A stretch of DNA of 64,000 bases from Nematocida parisii ERTm1 (taxonomy: Eukaryota > Microsporidia). Both the position numbers and the translations under genes were made by a program. The DNA lies in contig NW_013524646.1 in NCBI RefSeq assembly GCF_000250985.1, positions 248,001-312,000 on the forward strand. The letters are read 5' to 3'. Positions 40,255 through 50,747 of this stretch are shown in pieces (position 1 is the stretch's first letter; each line of letters begins with the position of its first letter). Below the pieces are notes generated by a model that did no database searches, was not told where the DNA came from, and was given only the letters and a program-made list of their open reading frames with translations.

Positions 40255-40962
40255 AGGCAAAAATGAATTTTGGGTTATTCGGGTTATATGTGGGTGTGCA
40301 TGTTCGAGACTGATCTGCCAGTGTGCGAACACGTGCAGTGATCATGTTAAGATAAACGGCCTAGATATAAGAATAAGTATATCAAATTCAGACTAGTATC
40401 ACATAATTAAACAAATCATATAACTATAGGGACAGTTCAGTGCATGGTCTAGTACTATTATGACTATGTGTACGTCCTTATACTATAATTATTATAATAA
40501 AGAGTATATCTTTATCTGTATTTATTTTTAGACTGTATTATCTGGGTAAGGATAGTGTTATACATTGTGTAATAAGTTATATCGTATTTGTTATACATTG
40601 TGTAATAAGTTATATAGTATTTATTACATGTAGTACAATAAGTATTATATGTAGTGTAATAAGTTATATTCATTTGTATATTATAATATATTGTGTAATA
40701 AGTAGTATTAATTATATAATGTGTAATAAGTTATGTTATAATGTGTACCAGTTTATTAAAATAAAATTAATTTATTTTTATATAAATATAATTTACACAA
40801 TATGTAATAAGTTATAATCAATACGTAATATATATTGTATGTTGTGTAATAAGTTATATATATCTATATATTATTAATATATTGTGTAATAAGTTATATA
40901 TCATGTGTAATAAGTTATATACTATTTATTATGTAGTATGTAATAAGTTATGTTATAATTTA
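40255..40962. other. Convergent gap with G+C-richer patch and motif array
   Basis: 708 bases between converging genes. Bases 40260-40400 are somewhat more G+C-rich, contain TTCGGGTTAT, and match nothing I know. From 40555 on the gap is a motif array (listed separately). Confidence 0.5.
40555..40960 (+). repeat. TGTGTAATAAGTTAT motif array
   Basis: I count eight exact GTGTAATAAG copies between 40561 and 40920, plus several one-base variants, all in plus orientation. They are separated by irregular A+T-rich spacers of about 10 to 60 bases, so it is an interspersed array and not a simple tandem satellite. Confidence 0.85.
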
Positions 40963-43695
40963 TTACTTATCCAGATATATCCGGTATGAGTATAAAACTG
41001 CTTTATATTTTCGTATACCAGAACTTTTTACACATAGTCTCATTTTTTCTTGTACTAATACTTGGTATACTGTCCTAATATATACAGGAGAAGTATCCCC
41101 AGTGTAAATAAGTGTAATACTATTATTATACACAATAGAATCATAACAGTACTTAATGATATTAGTGTACTTAGTCTTATTATGACAGGAAATACCTAAA
41201 AATATTAAAAATATTTCATTGGATTTCCTTATATGGCAATTACCGTTATAACGGATATTTTTTGTTTTTTTAACAATTTTTACTAATTTTTTAATATAAT
41301 CAACTGTATTACCGTTATTACTTATACAGTCAAGTACACCCAATTTGATCTTTATAGGGGCGTATTTAAGCAGTTCATATACAGAATATGTATTAGGCCA
41401 GTCTAACCCTATAAAACTTTTAAACCATTGTGTAAGAATTTCTGGTGAGTTTATACTTATTAAATACTCAAGAATTTTAAGTAATTGTGTAATATGTATT
41501 GGTATATTTAAGTAATTGTGTAATAAGTCTAAGTGTAATAATTTCTTACACTCGCTGTAAATGCCTGTATAAATCACAATTGGCAGTAGAATACTTTGTA
41601 CACAATGATCACTTAATTCTTCACTTCCTAGTATATTAGTAATAAATTGTATCGATAGTTTTGACTTTTTTAAATACACAATGTGTAATAAATAACACAC
41701 CAAAATATCTTCCTTATAAAAAATATTTTCTATTCTGCCGCCAAGAAATAATCTGTCAACCTTATTTTTATCGTTATTTATAATTAAATTAACGGTTTCT
41801 ATTAAATAATTAATATTGCCGGTATTTTCCTTATTTAGTAATCTTAACTGCATTTTTAAAAAATTTAAAAATAAAAAACCATAAAAATTTTTGTTTCTTT
41901 TTTTAACATAATCCACCTTATATCTAAGCCAATGCTCTGCCGTATCGGGTAATTGATGAATTTTTCTTTTTTCTGTATAAAAATCAATACCTGACTCATT
42001 TATATCCAATATAATCCCTTCTTCTTGTTCATGTGTTATAAACCTAATAAATATCTTACCGAATACATCATAAGTCTTATTTTTAGGTATGTTTAAAATA
42101 CTAAAATTTTCTATAAAAATTTTTATATCTAAATCTTTTGTATTTTTGTTTTCCGTATTAGGAAATAAATAATAAGATTTAAATAACGGTTTTAAAAATT
42201 CTTTAGTATATAATTCAATTTCCTTATATAACATGCCAGTATTACCATATTTACGGATATTCTCCTTAAACATAATAAAATGCTTATTTCTTGTATGATT
42301 ACTAGTTAGCTTAGATATAACCTCAAGCGTACTTATTATGCCTTGTGTATTAAATAATGCACTATTTTCATTAATTATACCATAAAAGGAAGAATTCCAA
42401 GTTTTGCCTATTTCAGTTGATAAATCCGTTGGAAAATAATTTTTTACTTTTTTAATAAAATTAATTAATTTAAAATTTGCATTTGGTAGATGATCAGTCG
42501 TATACTTATGAGTTATTGGGTTATAAGTTATGCACTTAATTAATTTTAATAACCAGATTCCACCTGTTGGTTGAATATATTCTCTATTTAGGGTTACATT
42601 CGGGTTATGCAATATAATTGGTAAATTATTTGAAATAGTCCTATTTTTATACTTTACTAATTCATTAACAGGAGAATACCTGAAAATTCTGTTGGATGGC
42701 AATACTTCTATAAAATATTTTTTATATAATGAATTTGCAAACTTTTTAGTATTACTTAATATGGAAATATCCGTTTTTTTTGTATTTTTAGTGGTATAAA
42801 TAGGCGTATTCATACACTCATATAATAAATCGTATACTGTCCGTATAAAACCAAGCATTTCTTCTTTTTTTGTGATATGCTCATATATATACGAATAAAT
42901 AAGAATCTTTGGATTGTATAAAAATTTTGCAGTGTAAAAATTTTCGTATGTTTCAGGTTCAGTGTAGTTATATTTTTCTATAATTGGATTATTTCTGTTA
43001 TTTATGAAAAAGTTTATGATATTTTTTGTTTTTTCTTGTTTTACCGTTATTTCTTCGTTATTTTTAATGAATTTCAGGTGCAAATCAATCATAAAATGTT
43101 TTTCTGTTGAATTAAATTTTTTTAGTATAAGAAAATCTTTGTCATTGATTTTTTGTACAAAAAGGGAAATATTCAATCCTTCAGAAATTAAAAAAAGTGA
43201 TGCTAATACTTTGTGTACATACGGTAATATATCTTGGTGTTTTAAGAATATAGTTAATCCATCTGTTAATCCATCTGATAAGGGAGTATTAAATTTATCT
43301 GTATAAGTAAACATATTAATTAATGTATTATGATACTCTTTTATGTATTTAAATCTTTCTTCTCCCTTATTCTCCCTATCAAAATAATCATAATAAACAT
43401 CTTTATAAGGGTATCTTTGGTATAAAGCATTATTAGAAGAGTCTTTGTAGGTTTGTACAGTTGATTTAATCTCTATTTCTTCTGCGTAGTTCCTTTTATT
43501 GTATATGCCACCACTTTCATACAATAAATATGCCATATCAAAATTTAGTAAGCTATGTGTATTAATTAATATCCATTTTGTTAGATATTTCTTGACTATT
43601 TCATTATTTAATAATTCTATTTCTTCTGGTGATAATAATTGTGTTGTATTTACTGTTATTATAGATATTAGCAGTAATAATAGTTTAATTTTCAT
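40963..43695 (-). CDS. Large secreted paralogue family, member 4
   Basis: A 910-residue member with a clean signal peptide (MKIKLLLLLISIITVNT). It is more diverged from the other three but keeps the landmarks: YHNTLINMF, a shortened FTRFL-type motif (TIFLKHQD), LASLFLISE, YENFYTAKFLYNP followed by ILIYSYIYEH, and NILGSEELSD. Asn/Ile/Tyr/Lys content is very high. The interspersed motif occurs inside the coding sequence near 41490-41530 and is translated on the minus strand as LLH-type residues. It may therefore have been exposed to the same repeat process as its intergenic flanks. Intact and full length. Confidence 0.82.
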   Translation of the reverse strand: MKIKLLLLLISIITVNTTQLLSPEEIELLNNEIVKKYLTKWILINTHSLLNFDMAYLLYESGGIYNKRNYAEEIEIKSTVQTYKDSSNNALYQRYPYKDVYYDYFDRENKGEERFKYIKEYHNTLINMFTYTDKFNTPLSDGLTDGLTIFLKHQDILPYVHKVLASLFLISEGLNISLFVQKINDKDFLILKKFNSTEKHFMIDLHLKFIKNNEEITVKQEKTKNIINFFINNRNNPIIEKYNYTEPETYENFYTAKFLYNPKILIYSYIYEHITKKEEMLGFIRTVYDLLYECMNTPIYTTKNTKKTDISILSNTKKFANSLYKKYFIEVLPSNRIFRYSPVNELVKYKNRTISNNLPIILHNPNVTLNREYIQPTGGIWLLKLIKCITYNPITHKYTTDHLPNANFKLINFIKKVKNYFPTDLSTEIGKTWNSSFYGIINENSALFNTQGIISTLEVISKLTSNHTRNKHFIMFKENIRKYGNTGMLYKEIELYTKEFLKPLFKSYYLFPNTENKNTKDLDIKIFIENFSILNIPKNKTYDVFGKIFIRFITHEQEEGIILDINESGIDFYTEKRKIHQLPDTAEHWLRYKVDYVKKRNKNFYGFLFLNFLKMQLRLLNKENTGNINYLIETVNLIINNDKNKVDRLFLGGRIENIFYKEDILVCYLLHIVYLKKSKLSIQFITNILGSEELSDHCVQSILLPIVIYTGIYSECKKLLHLDLLHNYLNIPIHITQLLKILEYLISINSPEILTQWFKSFIGLDWPNTYSVYELLKYAPIKIKLGVLDCISNNGNTVDYIKKLVKIVKKTKNIRYNGNCHIRKSNEIFLIFLGISCHNKTKYTNIIKYCYDSIVYNNSITLIYTGDTSPVYIRTVYQVLVQEKMRLCVKSSGIRKYKAVLYSYRIYLDK

Positions 43696-43839
43696 TTTAT
43701 TTCATATAATAAAATTTTAATATATATTTTATAACTGATATTTCCTTATATAGATATTTTTAATTATGACATAAAATAAGAAATTTTTGTTTACTATTTT
43801 ATTTTTTATGATATGTCAATACATTATACATAATATATA

Positions 43840-44350
43840 ATAAATCATAAGAATATTTAGTGTATTGTGTAGTAAGTTATGTTGTATTGTGTAATAAGTA
43901 ATGTTATAGTGTAAAAAGTAATAGATATTTTAGTGTATTGTGTAATAAGTAATAGTATAATCAATAGATATTTTAGTACAATGTGTAATAAGTAATAGAT
44001 ATTTTAGTGTAATAAGTAATAGTATAAGTAATAGAATATAATACATGATGTGTAATAAGTAATAGATATTTAGTGCATTGTGTAGTAAGTTATGTTGTGT
44101 TGTATAATAAGTTATGTTGTATTGTGTAGTAAGTTATGTTGTATTGTGTAATAAGTTGTAATAAGTTCTGTTATGTATAATAATATTTAGTGCATTGTGT
44201 AGTAAGTTATGTTATGTTGTGTAATAAGTAATAGTATAATCAATAGATATTTTAGTACAATGTGTAGTAAGTTATGTTGTATGTGTAATAAGTTGTAATA
44301 AGTTCTGTTTACCTATATGTATTATTGTACATTGTGTAATAAGTTATAAT
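43840..44350 (+). repeat. TGTGTAATAAGTTAT motif array
   Basis: Dense plus-orientation copies and variants (for example GTGTAGTAAGTTATG and GTGTAATAAGTAATAG), some with a longer shared unit that includes AGTATAATCAATAGATATTTTAGTACAA-like spacing, so pieces of the array have themselves been duplicated (near 43960 and 44230). Flanked on both sides by minus-strand genes. Confidence 0.85.
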
Positions 44351-44383
44351 AAATTTAAATAAAAAACCGTTATATAGAACTAT

Positions 44384-45028
44384 TTACTTATTATTACTTA
44401 ATTTAGTAAATATTATCTTCTGGATTATTGGTTGAACCTTATCCCCTGCACACCTTAACCTCTCTAAATAACTATTATTAACTAAAACAGTCCTCTCCTC
44501 ATCCCGTATAACTATCCCACCAAGCATATCCTCATTTAATGGTTCTATCCTGTAGTCCTCTCCATTAAGAAGGTTTTTTACAATGGATTTGTTTTTTTCT
44601 TGTATATGGATTATCATTTCCTTTTTAGGAAATATATAACGGTATTTTTCAACGGTTTCTTTTACTAATTTTTCAGTTAATAAAGAATTTTTGCACTTTT
44701 CTGCTGCAGTGTTTAGAATCCTGTTTATCGTGTGCTCCTTCTGCTTTGCTATACTAAGACAGGCCTTTGCCCTTAATTTCCCTACTGCAATGGTCTTATC
44801 CATCTGAATCCTGTGCATCTCCTCCTCTCTCATTTTATTTATTTTTTGTGTGCTTGTCACGGCCAGCTCAGAGACTCTCAGTCGATAATCCTCATTTGCT
44901 TTGATTTTTATTTCTTGTGTCTTCTGCTCTGCTTCCTGTTGAATGAATTTAAGCATTCTTCCCATGTCCCATCCATCAACTGCGTATTTTCTGCCTCCAA
45001 GTCCTTTTGTGAGTGGTTTTCCTGTCAT
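44384..45028 (-). CDS. VMA4: V-type ATPase subunit E (peripheral stalk)
   Basis: Part of the V1 stator stalk that couples ATP hydrolysis to proton pumping. The 214-residue length is close to the usual length of about 230. The N-terminal half is one long coiled coil starting MLKFIQQEAEQKTQEIKIKA, as in all E subunits. The C-terminal globular domain has LLNGEDYRIEPLN and GGIVIRDEERTVLVNN, then the E-x-R-L-R motif in LERLR. The first ATG gives a 20-residue head before the coiled coil. It is flanked by motif arrays on both sides and has no internal repeat insertion. Confidence 0.9.
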   Translation of the reverse strand: MTGKPLTKGLGGRKYAVDGWDMGRMLKFIQQEAEQKTQEIKIKANEDYRLRVSELAVTSTQKINKMREEEMHRIQMDKTIAVGKLRAKACLSIAKQKEHTINRILNTAAEKCKNSLLTEKLVKETVEKYRYIFPKKEMIIHIQEKNKSIVKNLLNGEDYRIEPLNEDMLGGIVIRDEERTVLVNNSYLERLRCAGDKVQPIIQKIIFTKLSNNK

Positions 45029-45117
45029 ACGTAAATTCTAAAACTTTTGGAGTAAATAAAAATTTTAAATTTTATTTTTATAGGAGAAAATTAACCAATA
45101 AAGAATAAAATATAAAA

Positions 45118-45540
45118 TACATTGTGTAATAAGTAATACTTAACACACAGTATATAATATATTATAACTTATTACTACTTATTATACATAGTAACATAAC
45201 TTATTATACATAGTACAATACTTAATAGTCTATTACCATTATATAACATAACTTATTACACATATAACACACCTTATTACTACTTAATACACATAGTACT
45301 ATATATTATACATAACTTAATACACATATAACATAACTTAATACACATAGTGCATAACTTATTACCACTTATTACTCTATTACCACTATATATTATTACT
45401 TATTACTCTATTACTACTTATTACTACTTATTACCACTATATAACACACCTTATTATTACTTATTACTCTATTACTACTTATTATTACTTATTACTCTAT
45501 TACTACTTATTATTACTTAATACATATGAATATTCTAGAA
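45118..45540 (-). repeat. Motif array, minus orientation
   Basis: Here the motif reads mostly as its reverse complement (AACTTATTACACAT and ACTTATTACTCTATTACT on the plus strand), showing that orientation switches between gaps. The right part approaches a simple ACTTATTACTCTATT tandem. It lies between the VMA4 start and the RBG1 end. Confidence 0.8.
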
Positions 45541-45572
45541 TTTATTACTTTATGTGTTATTAGTTATTCAGG

Positions 45573-46673
45573 TTACCTCCTTTTTACTATCTGTACCACA
45601 TCCTCATCCACTAAAATATGCTCCTTGCCAACCCGCTGTGGTACGTGCTTTACACTGTTACCCCAAACAATCGCATTCTTGAACTCCCCAAGAATCCCCC
45701 TGTGAATAGAATTACAGAAGTCCTTTATACTGCACTTACCCTCCCGCATAACAACCGGTGCCGTATAATCAGGTAACTGTCCCCTGGGCTTAGTAAACAC
45801 CCTAATTAACCTTAACTTAGCCCATGAGGCCTCTAATACTTCATCTAAATTCCACTCCTTATCAGCACATATGGGCACAGAGTCCTTTAACTGACTAATT
45901 ACCTCTAATTCCTCATACGATACACTGTCAATCTTATTAAGTATGTATAAAGCAGGCACGTACACCCGGTTACCCTCAATTACATCAATTAAATCATCAG
46001 CAGTTGCATCACACCTGAACATGACATCTACATTTAGTGTCCGGTACTCTTTAAATATCATACGGATACCCTCCTCATCTAAATGCGTCAGTCTACAGGA
46101 TGACCGTATATTTACACCACCACGGTCTCTTTTTGATATTGTAATGTCTGGTGGTGACTTATTCAGTCGTATGCCGAACCCTTCTAGCTCCATTTCTATT
46201 TTTCTTTTATTAGTGAGTGGTTTAGTTGCATCTAATACTATATATATAAGTGAACACGTCCTGGCTACAGCAATTACTTGTTTACCCCTACCACGGCCAT
46301 CTTTTGCTCCTTCAAGGATTCCTGGCAAGTCGAGTATTTGCACTTTTGCTCCGTTATAATGAAGGATGCCTGGAACTGTGGTTAGTGTTGTAAATTCATA
46401 ATCTGCTACTGCGCTGTACGTCCCTGTTAATTTAGTCATGATTGTACTCTTCCCTACAGATGGGAACCCTACAAACCCGATTCTTGCCACTCCTGTTTTT
46501 GCTACATCAAACCCTTCTCCAGATGATCCTCCACTGCTTTTAGTTGTAAGTATCTCCCTCCTTAATTTGGCTAATTTTGCCTTTAATAGTCCCAAATGGT
46601 TTGCTGTTGCTTTGTTTTTCTGGGTTCTTGCCATTTCATTCTCTATTTCTTTAATTTTCTCTACTACGCTCAT
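45573..46673 (-). CDS. RBG1: Developmentally regulated GTP-binding protein DRG1/Rbg1
   Basis: An OBG-like TRAFAC GTPase that works with Tma46/DFRP on ribosomes to relieve stalled translation. The 366-residue protein begins with the DRG helix-turn-helix, then G1 GFPSVGKST (69-77), G3 DLPGILEGA (about 115-123), the NKID G4 motif in the second half, the S5D2L insert and a C-terminal TGS domain ([12 protein letters not shown] onward, ending [10 protein letters not shown]). All GTPase motifs are intact. The start at 46673 follows an AAAAATATTTTA leader. It is divergent from eRF1. Confidence 0.95.
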   Translation of the reverse strand: MSVVEKIKEIENEMARTQKNKATANHLGLLKAKLAKLRREILTTKSSGGSSGEGFDVAKTGVARIGFVGFPSVGKSTIMTKLTGTYSAVADYEFTTLTTVPGILHYNGAKVQILDLPGILEGAKDGRGRGKQVIAVARTCSLIYIVLDATKPLTNKRKIEMELEGFGIRLNKSPPDITISKRDRGGVNIRSSCRLTHLDEEGIRMIFKEYRTLNVDVMFRCDATADDLIDVIEGNRVYVPALYILNKIDSVSYEELEVISQLKDSVPICADKEWNLDEVLEASWAKLRLIRVFTKPRGQLPDYTAPVVMREGKCSIKDFCNSIHRGILGEFKNAIVWGNSVKHVPQRVGKEHILVDEDVVQIVKRR

Positions 46674-46724
46674 CTGAAAAATATTTTACATGGAAGGAAA
46701 TTTTAATAAGAAATACAGTTAATA

Positions 46725-47305
46725 AATAATAATACACTATATGTAATAAGTAATGCATTATGTATAATAAGTAATAATAAGTTATGATTAATGTGTAATA
46801 AGTTATGATTAATGTGTAATAAGTAATGCATTATGTGTAATAAGTTATGATAAGTCATAGTATATGTGTAATAAATAGTAATAAGTTATGATTAATGTGT
46901 AATAAGTAGTATAGTGTATAATAGAATATAATAATGTATGTGTAATAAGTAATACATTATGTGTAATAAGTAATAATAAGTCATAGTATATGTGATAGAG
47001 TAATAAGTAATAGAATATAGTACTAACATAGTAATAAATAGTAATAATGTATGTGTAACAAATAGTAATAAGTTATGTACACTGTGTAATAAGTAATAGA
47101 ATATAGTAATGTATGTGTAATAAGTAATAATAAGTCATAGTATATGCAGTATAAGTTTTGTACATTGTGTAATAAGTAATAATAAGTAATAGAATATAGT
47201 ACTAATAGAGTAATATATAATAGTATATGTATAATAAATAATAATAAGTTTTGTACACTGTGTAATAAGTTTTGTGCACTGTGTAATAAGTATTAATATT
47301 TTATT
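46725..47305 (+). repeat. TGTGTAATAAGTTAT motif array in a divergent promoter gap
   Basis: A long plus-orientation array fills the gap between divergent RBG1 and SUP45. Typical units are TGTGTAATAAGTAAT and GTGTAATAAGTTTTGT. Longer blocks recur (AATAAGTAATAGAATATAGTA-type, for example near 47090 and 47180). Promoters of both genes must coexist with it or lie in the short ends. Confidence 0.85.
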
Positions 47306-47353
47306 TTTATTTTTTATGCATACTGTAATAAATTCTGGCTTTTTTTATTCTGT

Positions 47354-48589
47354 ATGGAGAAAGACCAGCAAACAGCTGAGCAGTTAGAAGTAGAAAGATG
47401 GAAGATGAAAAAACTCTTGAAGTACTTACAGAATGCAAGAGGAAATGGGACATCCATGATATCCCTGATACTCCCACCAAAGGATCAAATATCCAGGGCT
47501 AACAAACTCTTAGTGGATGAGTACGGGACAGCCTCAAACATAAAAAGCAGAGTTAACAGACTCAGCGTACTCGGAGCAATCACATCAGCACAGCAAAGAC
47601 TAAAATTAATCACAAAAGTACCTGATAATGGACTGGCACTGTACACAGGAACAATCCTGGAAGACTCTGGCAAGGAGAAGAAAGTGTGCTTTGACATAGA
47701 GCCAATGAAGCCCATTAATACGTCACTGTACTTGTGTGACAGCAAGTTCCACGTACAGGACTTAATAAACTCATTAGAGGATGATTATAAATTCGGGTTT
47801 ATAGTGCTGGATGGACACGGGGCTTTATTCGCAGTACTCTCAGGTAACTCAAAAGAGGTCAAGCAGAACATATCCGTGGACTTACCAAAGAAACACGGCC
47901 GTGGTGGCCAGTCCTCAGTTAGGTTTGCTAGGCTTAGGTTAGAGAAGAGGCATAATTACCTTAAGAAAGTCAGTGAGATAGCCACACAAGTGTTTATATC
48001 CAGTAATAAGCCTAATATACACGGACTCATCCTGGCAGGGTGTGCTGATTTCAAGAGTGACTTATACCAGGCAGACTTCTTTGATCAGCGGCTTAAAGTG
48101 AAAGTGGCTAAAGTGATTGATGTGGCATACGGTGGTGAGAATGGACTAAATCAAGCGATAGAGCAGTCAGAAGAAGTCCTTCAGAATATAAAATTAGTGA
48201 GTGAGAAGAGGACAGTTAAGATGTTCTTTGATGAGGTTGTCTCTGGGTCAGGGAAGGTTTGTTTCGGTGTGGATGAGACCATGGGCTGTTTAGAGATGGG
48301 GTGTATGGAGGTGTTAATCATAGACGAGTCATCTACAATAAGACGGGTTGATCGGGGTGGGTCTGTGGTGTATGCTGCTGATTCCAGTGAGGGTGACTTA
48401 CTGACTGACTGGCTTGCAGAGAATTACAGGAAGGTTAATTGCAGTGTGGTATTTATATCTGACAAGAGTCAGGAAGGGACTCAATTTATATCTGCATTTA
48501 ATGGGATTGGAGGGATTCTTAGGTATAAAATGGAGATGGATGATAATGCGTCGGAGATTGAAGATTTCTCAGATGCAGATATTTTTTAG
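47354..48589 (+). CDS. SUP45: Peptide chain release factor eRF1
   Basis: Recognises all stop codons and triggers peptide release. The 411-residue protein carries NIKS (62-65), Y126-L-C128-D-S-K-F132 (the YxCxxxF stop-reading motif) and GRGGQ with GGQ at 184-186. The C-terminal domain that binds eRF3 ends with an acidic tail ([16 protein letters not shown]). The decoding motifs are canonical, which implies the standard genetic code. The start at 47354 is the first ATG. Slightly more G+C-rich than its neighbours and free of motif insertions, as expected for a highly expressed core gene. Confidence 0.96.
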   Translation: MEKDQQTAEQLEVERWKMKKLLKYLQNARGNGTSMISLILPPKDQISRANKLLVDEYGTASNIKSRVNRLSVLGAITSAQQRLKLITKVPDNGLALYTGTILEDSGKEKKVCFDIEPMKPINTSLYLCDSKFHVQDLINSLEDDYKFGFIVLDGHGALFAVLSGNSKEVKQNISVDLPKKHGRGGQSSVRFARLRLEKRHNYLKKVSEIATQVFISSNKPNIHGLILAGCADFKSDLYQADFFDQRLKVKVAKVIDVAYGGENGLNQAIEQSEEVLQNIKLVSEKRTVKMFFDEVVSGSGKVCFGVDETMGCLEMGCMEVLIIDESSTIRRVDRGGSVVYAADSSEGDLLTDWLAENYRKVNCSVVFISDKSQEGTQFISAFNGIGGILRYKMEMDDNASEIEDFSDADIF

Positions 48590-48599
48590 ATAATAAAAT

Positions 48600-48830
48600 A
48601 AATTATAACGGGTTTATTAAAATTTTTATAAAAAATATACAAAAAATATACATAAATAACGGATAAATAACGGATTAAAATATAATATACATAAATAACG
48701 GATTAATAATATTAATATACATAAAATATACATAAATAACGGATAAATATGTATATAAATAACGGTTTAAAATATAATATACATATATAACGGATAAATA
48801 GATATAATATATATAAATAACTGAAATTAC
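48600..48830 (+). repeat. Tandem array built on ATAAATAACGGAT
   Basis: Downstream of SUP45 is a different degenerate tandem repeat: units of about 12-25 bases, each containing ATAAATAACGG, recur at 48652-48830 with AATATAATATACAT linkers. It is distinct from the TGTGTAATAAG motif. The same ATAACGG/CCGTTAT word is also frequent in nearby coding sequence. Confidence 0.75.
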
Positions 48831-48928
48831 CATTTAATTGTATGACTAACCAGTTTATTAATAGGTTCAAATAGTTCTCTTCACTCCTTAAGTACTCCTT
48901 AAGACCTCTTCTATTAGTCAGTGGTGTA

Positions 48929-50737
48929 TTACCACCCTATCTCTACTACACCATTGCAGGTAAGCTCCTTTATAAGCATAGTGGCATACACACCAGGTGG
49001 TAAATCAAATGAAATCTCTAAGTACCTGAAATTAATAACGGAATAATTCAAATTTTCAGGTATAATAATGGCCTTCCTGTACCCACCAGTTAAACCAACC
49101 ACTTTCTCATGCTTACTCGCACCAATCTCTTCAATGGGATATAAAGGTATCACTGTATTACTTATATTGGGAGTATCAGATACTGTGACTAATTGGTCTA
49201 TCTGCTGCTTGCTTGTTATAGACCCTATGCTTACACCTGTTATATACTCATTATTACGTACGCCATTAATTAGTCTCTGTTGTAATACGTCATTGAATAG
49301 TTTGCTCTGATAACTGTGTAAGTAGATCATTCTTGTTTCTCTCCTTATCCTGCTGAATATTATTTTTGCAGGAATTTTCTTCTCTAATGAATAAATAACG
49401 GTTTTTTCTGTTTGAAATTTTCCTGGTAGGGTATTCCTCGCATCAGAATACTTCTCCTGGTGTAAATACGTTAGTGCTTCTTTTACTCTGGGTGAATTCT
49501 CTAAATTTCCTAAATTTTCAATGATTTTACTAATTGCGCCTTTGAAATCCTTCTTTATAATTAACTCCCCTACATCAGGATTACTCAGTCCATAGCCAAA
49601 CCTTTGATTTCCATAATAATTCGGAAATCCTTCTACTTTTAGTAAGTTAATTCGGTCCTCTAAATTTTTTATTTCGTCCGTTATTTCTTCCGTTATTTCT
49701 TTATTTTTTATTTCTTCCGTTATTTCTTCCGTTATTTCTTTATTTTTTATTTTGTCCGTTATTTCTAACCGTAAATAAAATCTGTTTTTTTCTAAATCTC
49801 CTAATTGTATTTTTTTTGGTATCCTTTCTATATTCGTAAGTATAATTGTATCCTCCGTTATAGAATTAGTTATGTCCTTGTACTGGGCATCTGTCTGCTC
49901 AGGTTCTGTTGAATTATTGTACTCTGCTGTAATCCTCCTTATGTCCTGTATAATACTACTTAGTGGTAGTGTGCTTATTCCACTTAAGTCACTGAGCCCA
50001 TTAAGACTGTCCTGGTGTAAGTCCCTGGTACACCCTGAGAATAATGAATTTATTTTATTAACTGAATCATTATCAGGTATTTTTAATAATTCTGAAATAT
50101 CTTCTGGGGTTATATTACTACTTTTGGTAATACCGTTATTACTACTTTTGGTAATACCGTTATTATTAATAAAATTTGCTAATTTATAAATATTTAAATA
50201 CGGTACACCTGTTACACTTATCCTCTGTGTAGTAATGGCTTTCTTGTCCTTGTTCCCTGCATAATTTATCTGATTACTCTCTAACCTTAATAACCTGGCT
50301 AATAACTCCACTGAATCATTCGTTGTCCTCCCTTTCTTAGTAAGAGTCACTGCATACGTGCTCATACTGTGATGAGTGTCAAATATGACTAATATATCCG
50401 TATGGCCTGGTGTGACACTCACTGATTTCGTATATATAAATGGGTGCATAGAATATATCTTATGAACCTCCTCCCTGTCCTGTTTCTGTTGTATACCTGT
50501 GATCCTGCATATAATACTGACTGTCCTCTCTTTTATACCGTATATATCTGTGAGTAGTTTATGCTGTACGCCTGGTAAGCCATCTAATAGTAATATATTA
50601 CTGTTGGATATATTTCCTATGCTTAGTAATGAGTTATTTATACCTTCCCTTACAATAAAGTCCTTTTCATTCTCTTTTAATACGAGTTTTATTGGAATTC
50701 CTTCATTAAGACATCTTCTCCATGCAAATTCTTTCAT
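48929..50737 (-). CDS. PUS7: tRNA/mRNA pseudouridine synthase Pus7 (TruD family)
   Basis: Converts uridine to pseudouridine in tRNA, U2-type snRNA and mRNA. The TruD signature with catalytic Asp is present as NYAGNKDKKAITTQ; FIVREG near the N-terminus and the later NYYGNQRFGYGLSNPDVGE block are also typical, followed by the TruD-specific insertion. I start it at the ATG at 50737 (MKEFAWRRCLNEG, 602 residues); the longer frame to 50878 overlaps TFB5. Two stretches are repeat expansions: a duplicated NNGITKSSN, and tandem ITEEI/KNKEITEEI units near 49680-49760. Both sit in variable surface loops between conserved blocks. Confidence 0.9.
   Translation of the reverse strand: MKEFAWRRCLNEGIPIKLVLKENEKDFIVREGINNSLLSIGNISNSNILLLDGLPGVQHKLLTDIYGIKERTVSIICRITGIQQKQDREEVHKIYSMHPFIYTKSVSVTPGHTDILVIFDTHHSMSTYAVTLTKKGRTTNDSVELLARLLRLESNQINYAGNKDKKAITTQRISVTGVPYLNIYKLANFINNNGITKSSNNGITKSSNITPEDISELLKIPDNDSVNKINSLFSGCTRDLHQDSLNGLSDLSGISTLPLSSIIQDIRRITAEYNNSTEPEQTDAQYKDITNSITEDTIILTNIERIPKKIQLGDLEKNRFYLRLEITDKIKNKEITEEITEEIKNKEITEEITDEIKNLEDRINLLKVEGFPNYYGNQRFGYGLSNPDVGELIIKKDFKGAISKIIENLGNLENSPRVKEALTYLHQEKYSDARNTLPGKFQTEKTVIYSLEKKIPAKIIFSRIRRETRMIYLHSYQSKLFNDVLQQRLINGVRNNEYITGVSIGSITSKQQIDQLVTVSDTPNISNTVIPLYPIEEIGASKHEKVVGLTGGYRKAIIIPENLNYSVINFRYLEISFDLPPGVYATMLIKELTCNGVVEIGW
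49675..49765 (-). repeat. In-frame minisatellite inside PUS7
   Basis: A tandem of about 21- to 39-base units (plus strand TTATTTCTTCCGTTATTTCTT type) encoding alternating ITEEI and KNKEI. Together with the smaller duplication near 50110-50165 it expands a loop of the enzyme without breaking the frame. Confidence 0.75.
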
Positions 50738-50747
50738 TTTTTTATAA
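50738..50747. promoter_or_regulatory. 10-bp spacer between divergent PUS7 and TFB5 starts
   Basis: The two ATG codons (PUS7 at 50737 minus, TFB5 at 50748 plus) are separated by only ten A/T bases. Transcription of each must begin within the coding region of the other, so the 5' ends of the two mRNAs should overlap. Confidence 0.7.

Noticed and set aside
40555-40960. CRISPR-like array
   Set aside because: Repeats are too short, vary in sequence and have irregular spacers; no cas genes are present and the genome is eukaryotic.
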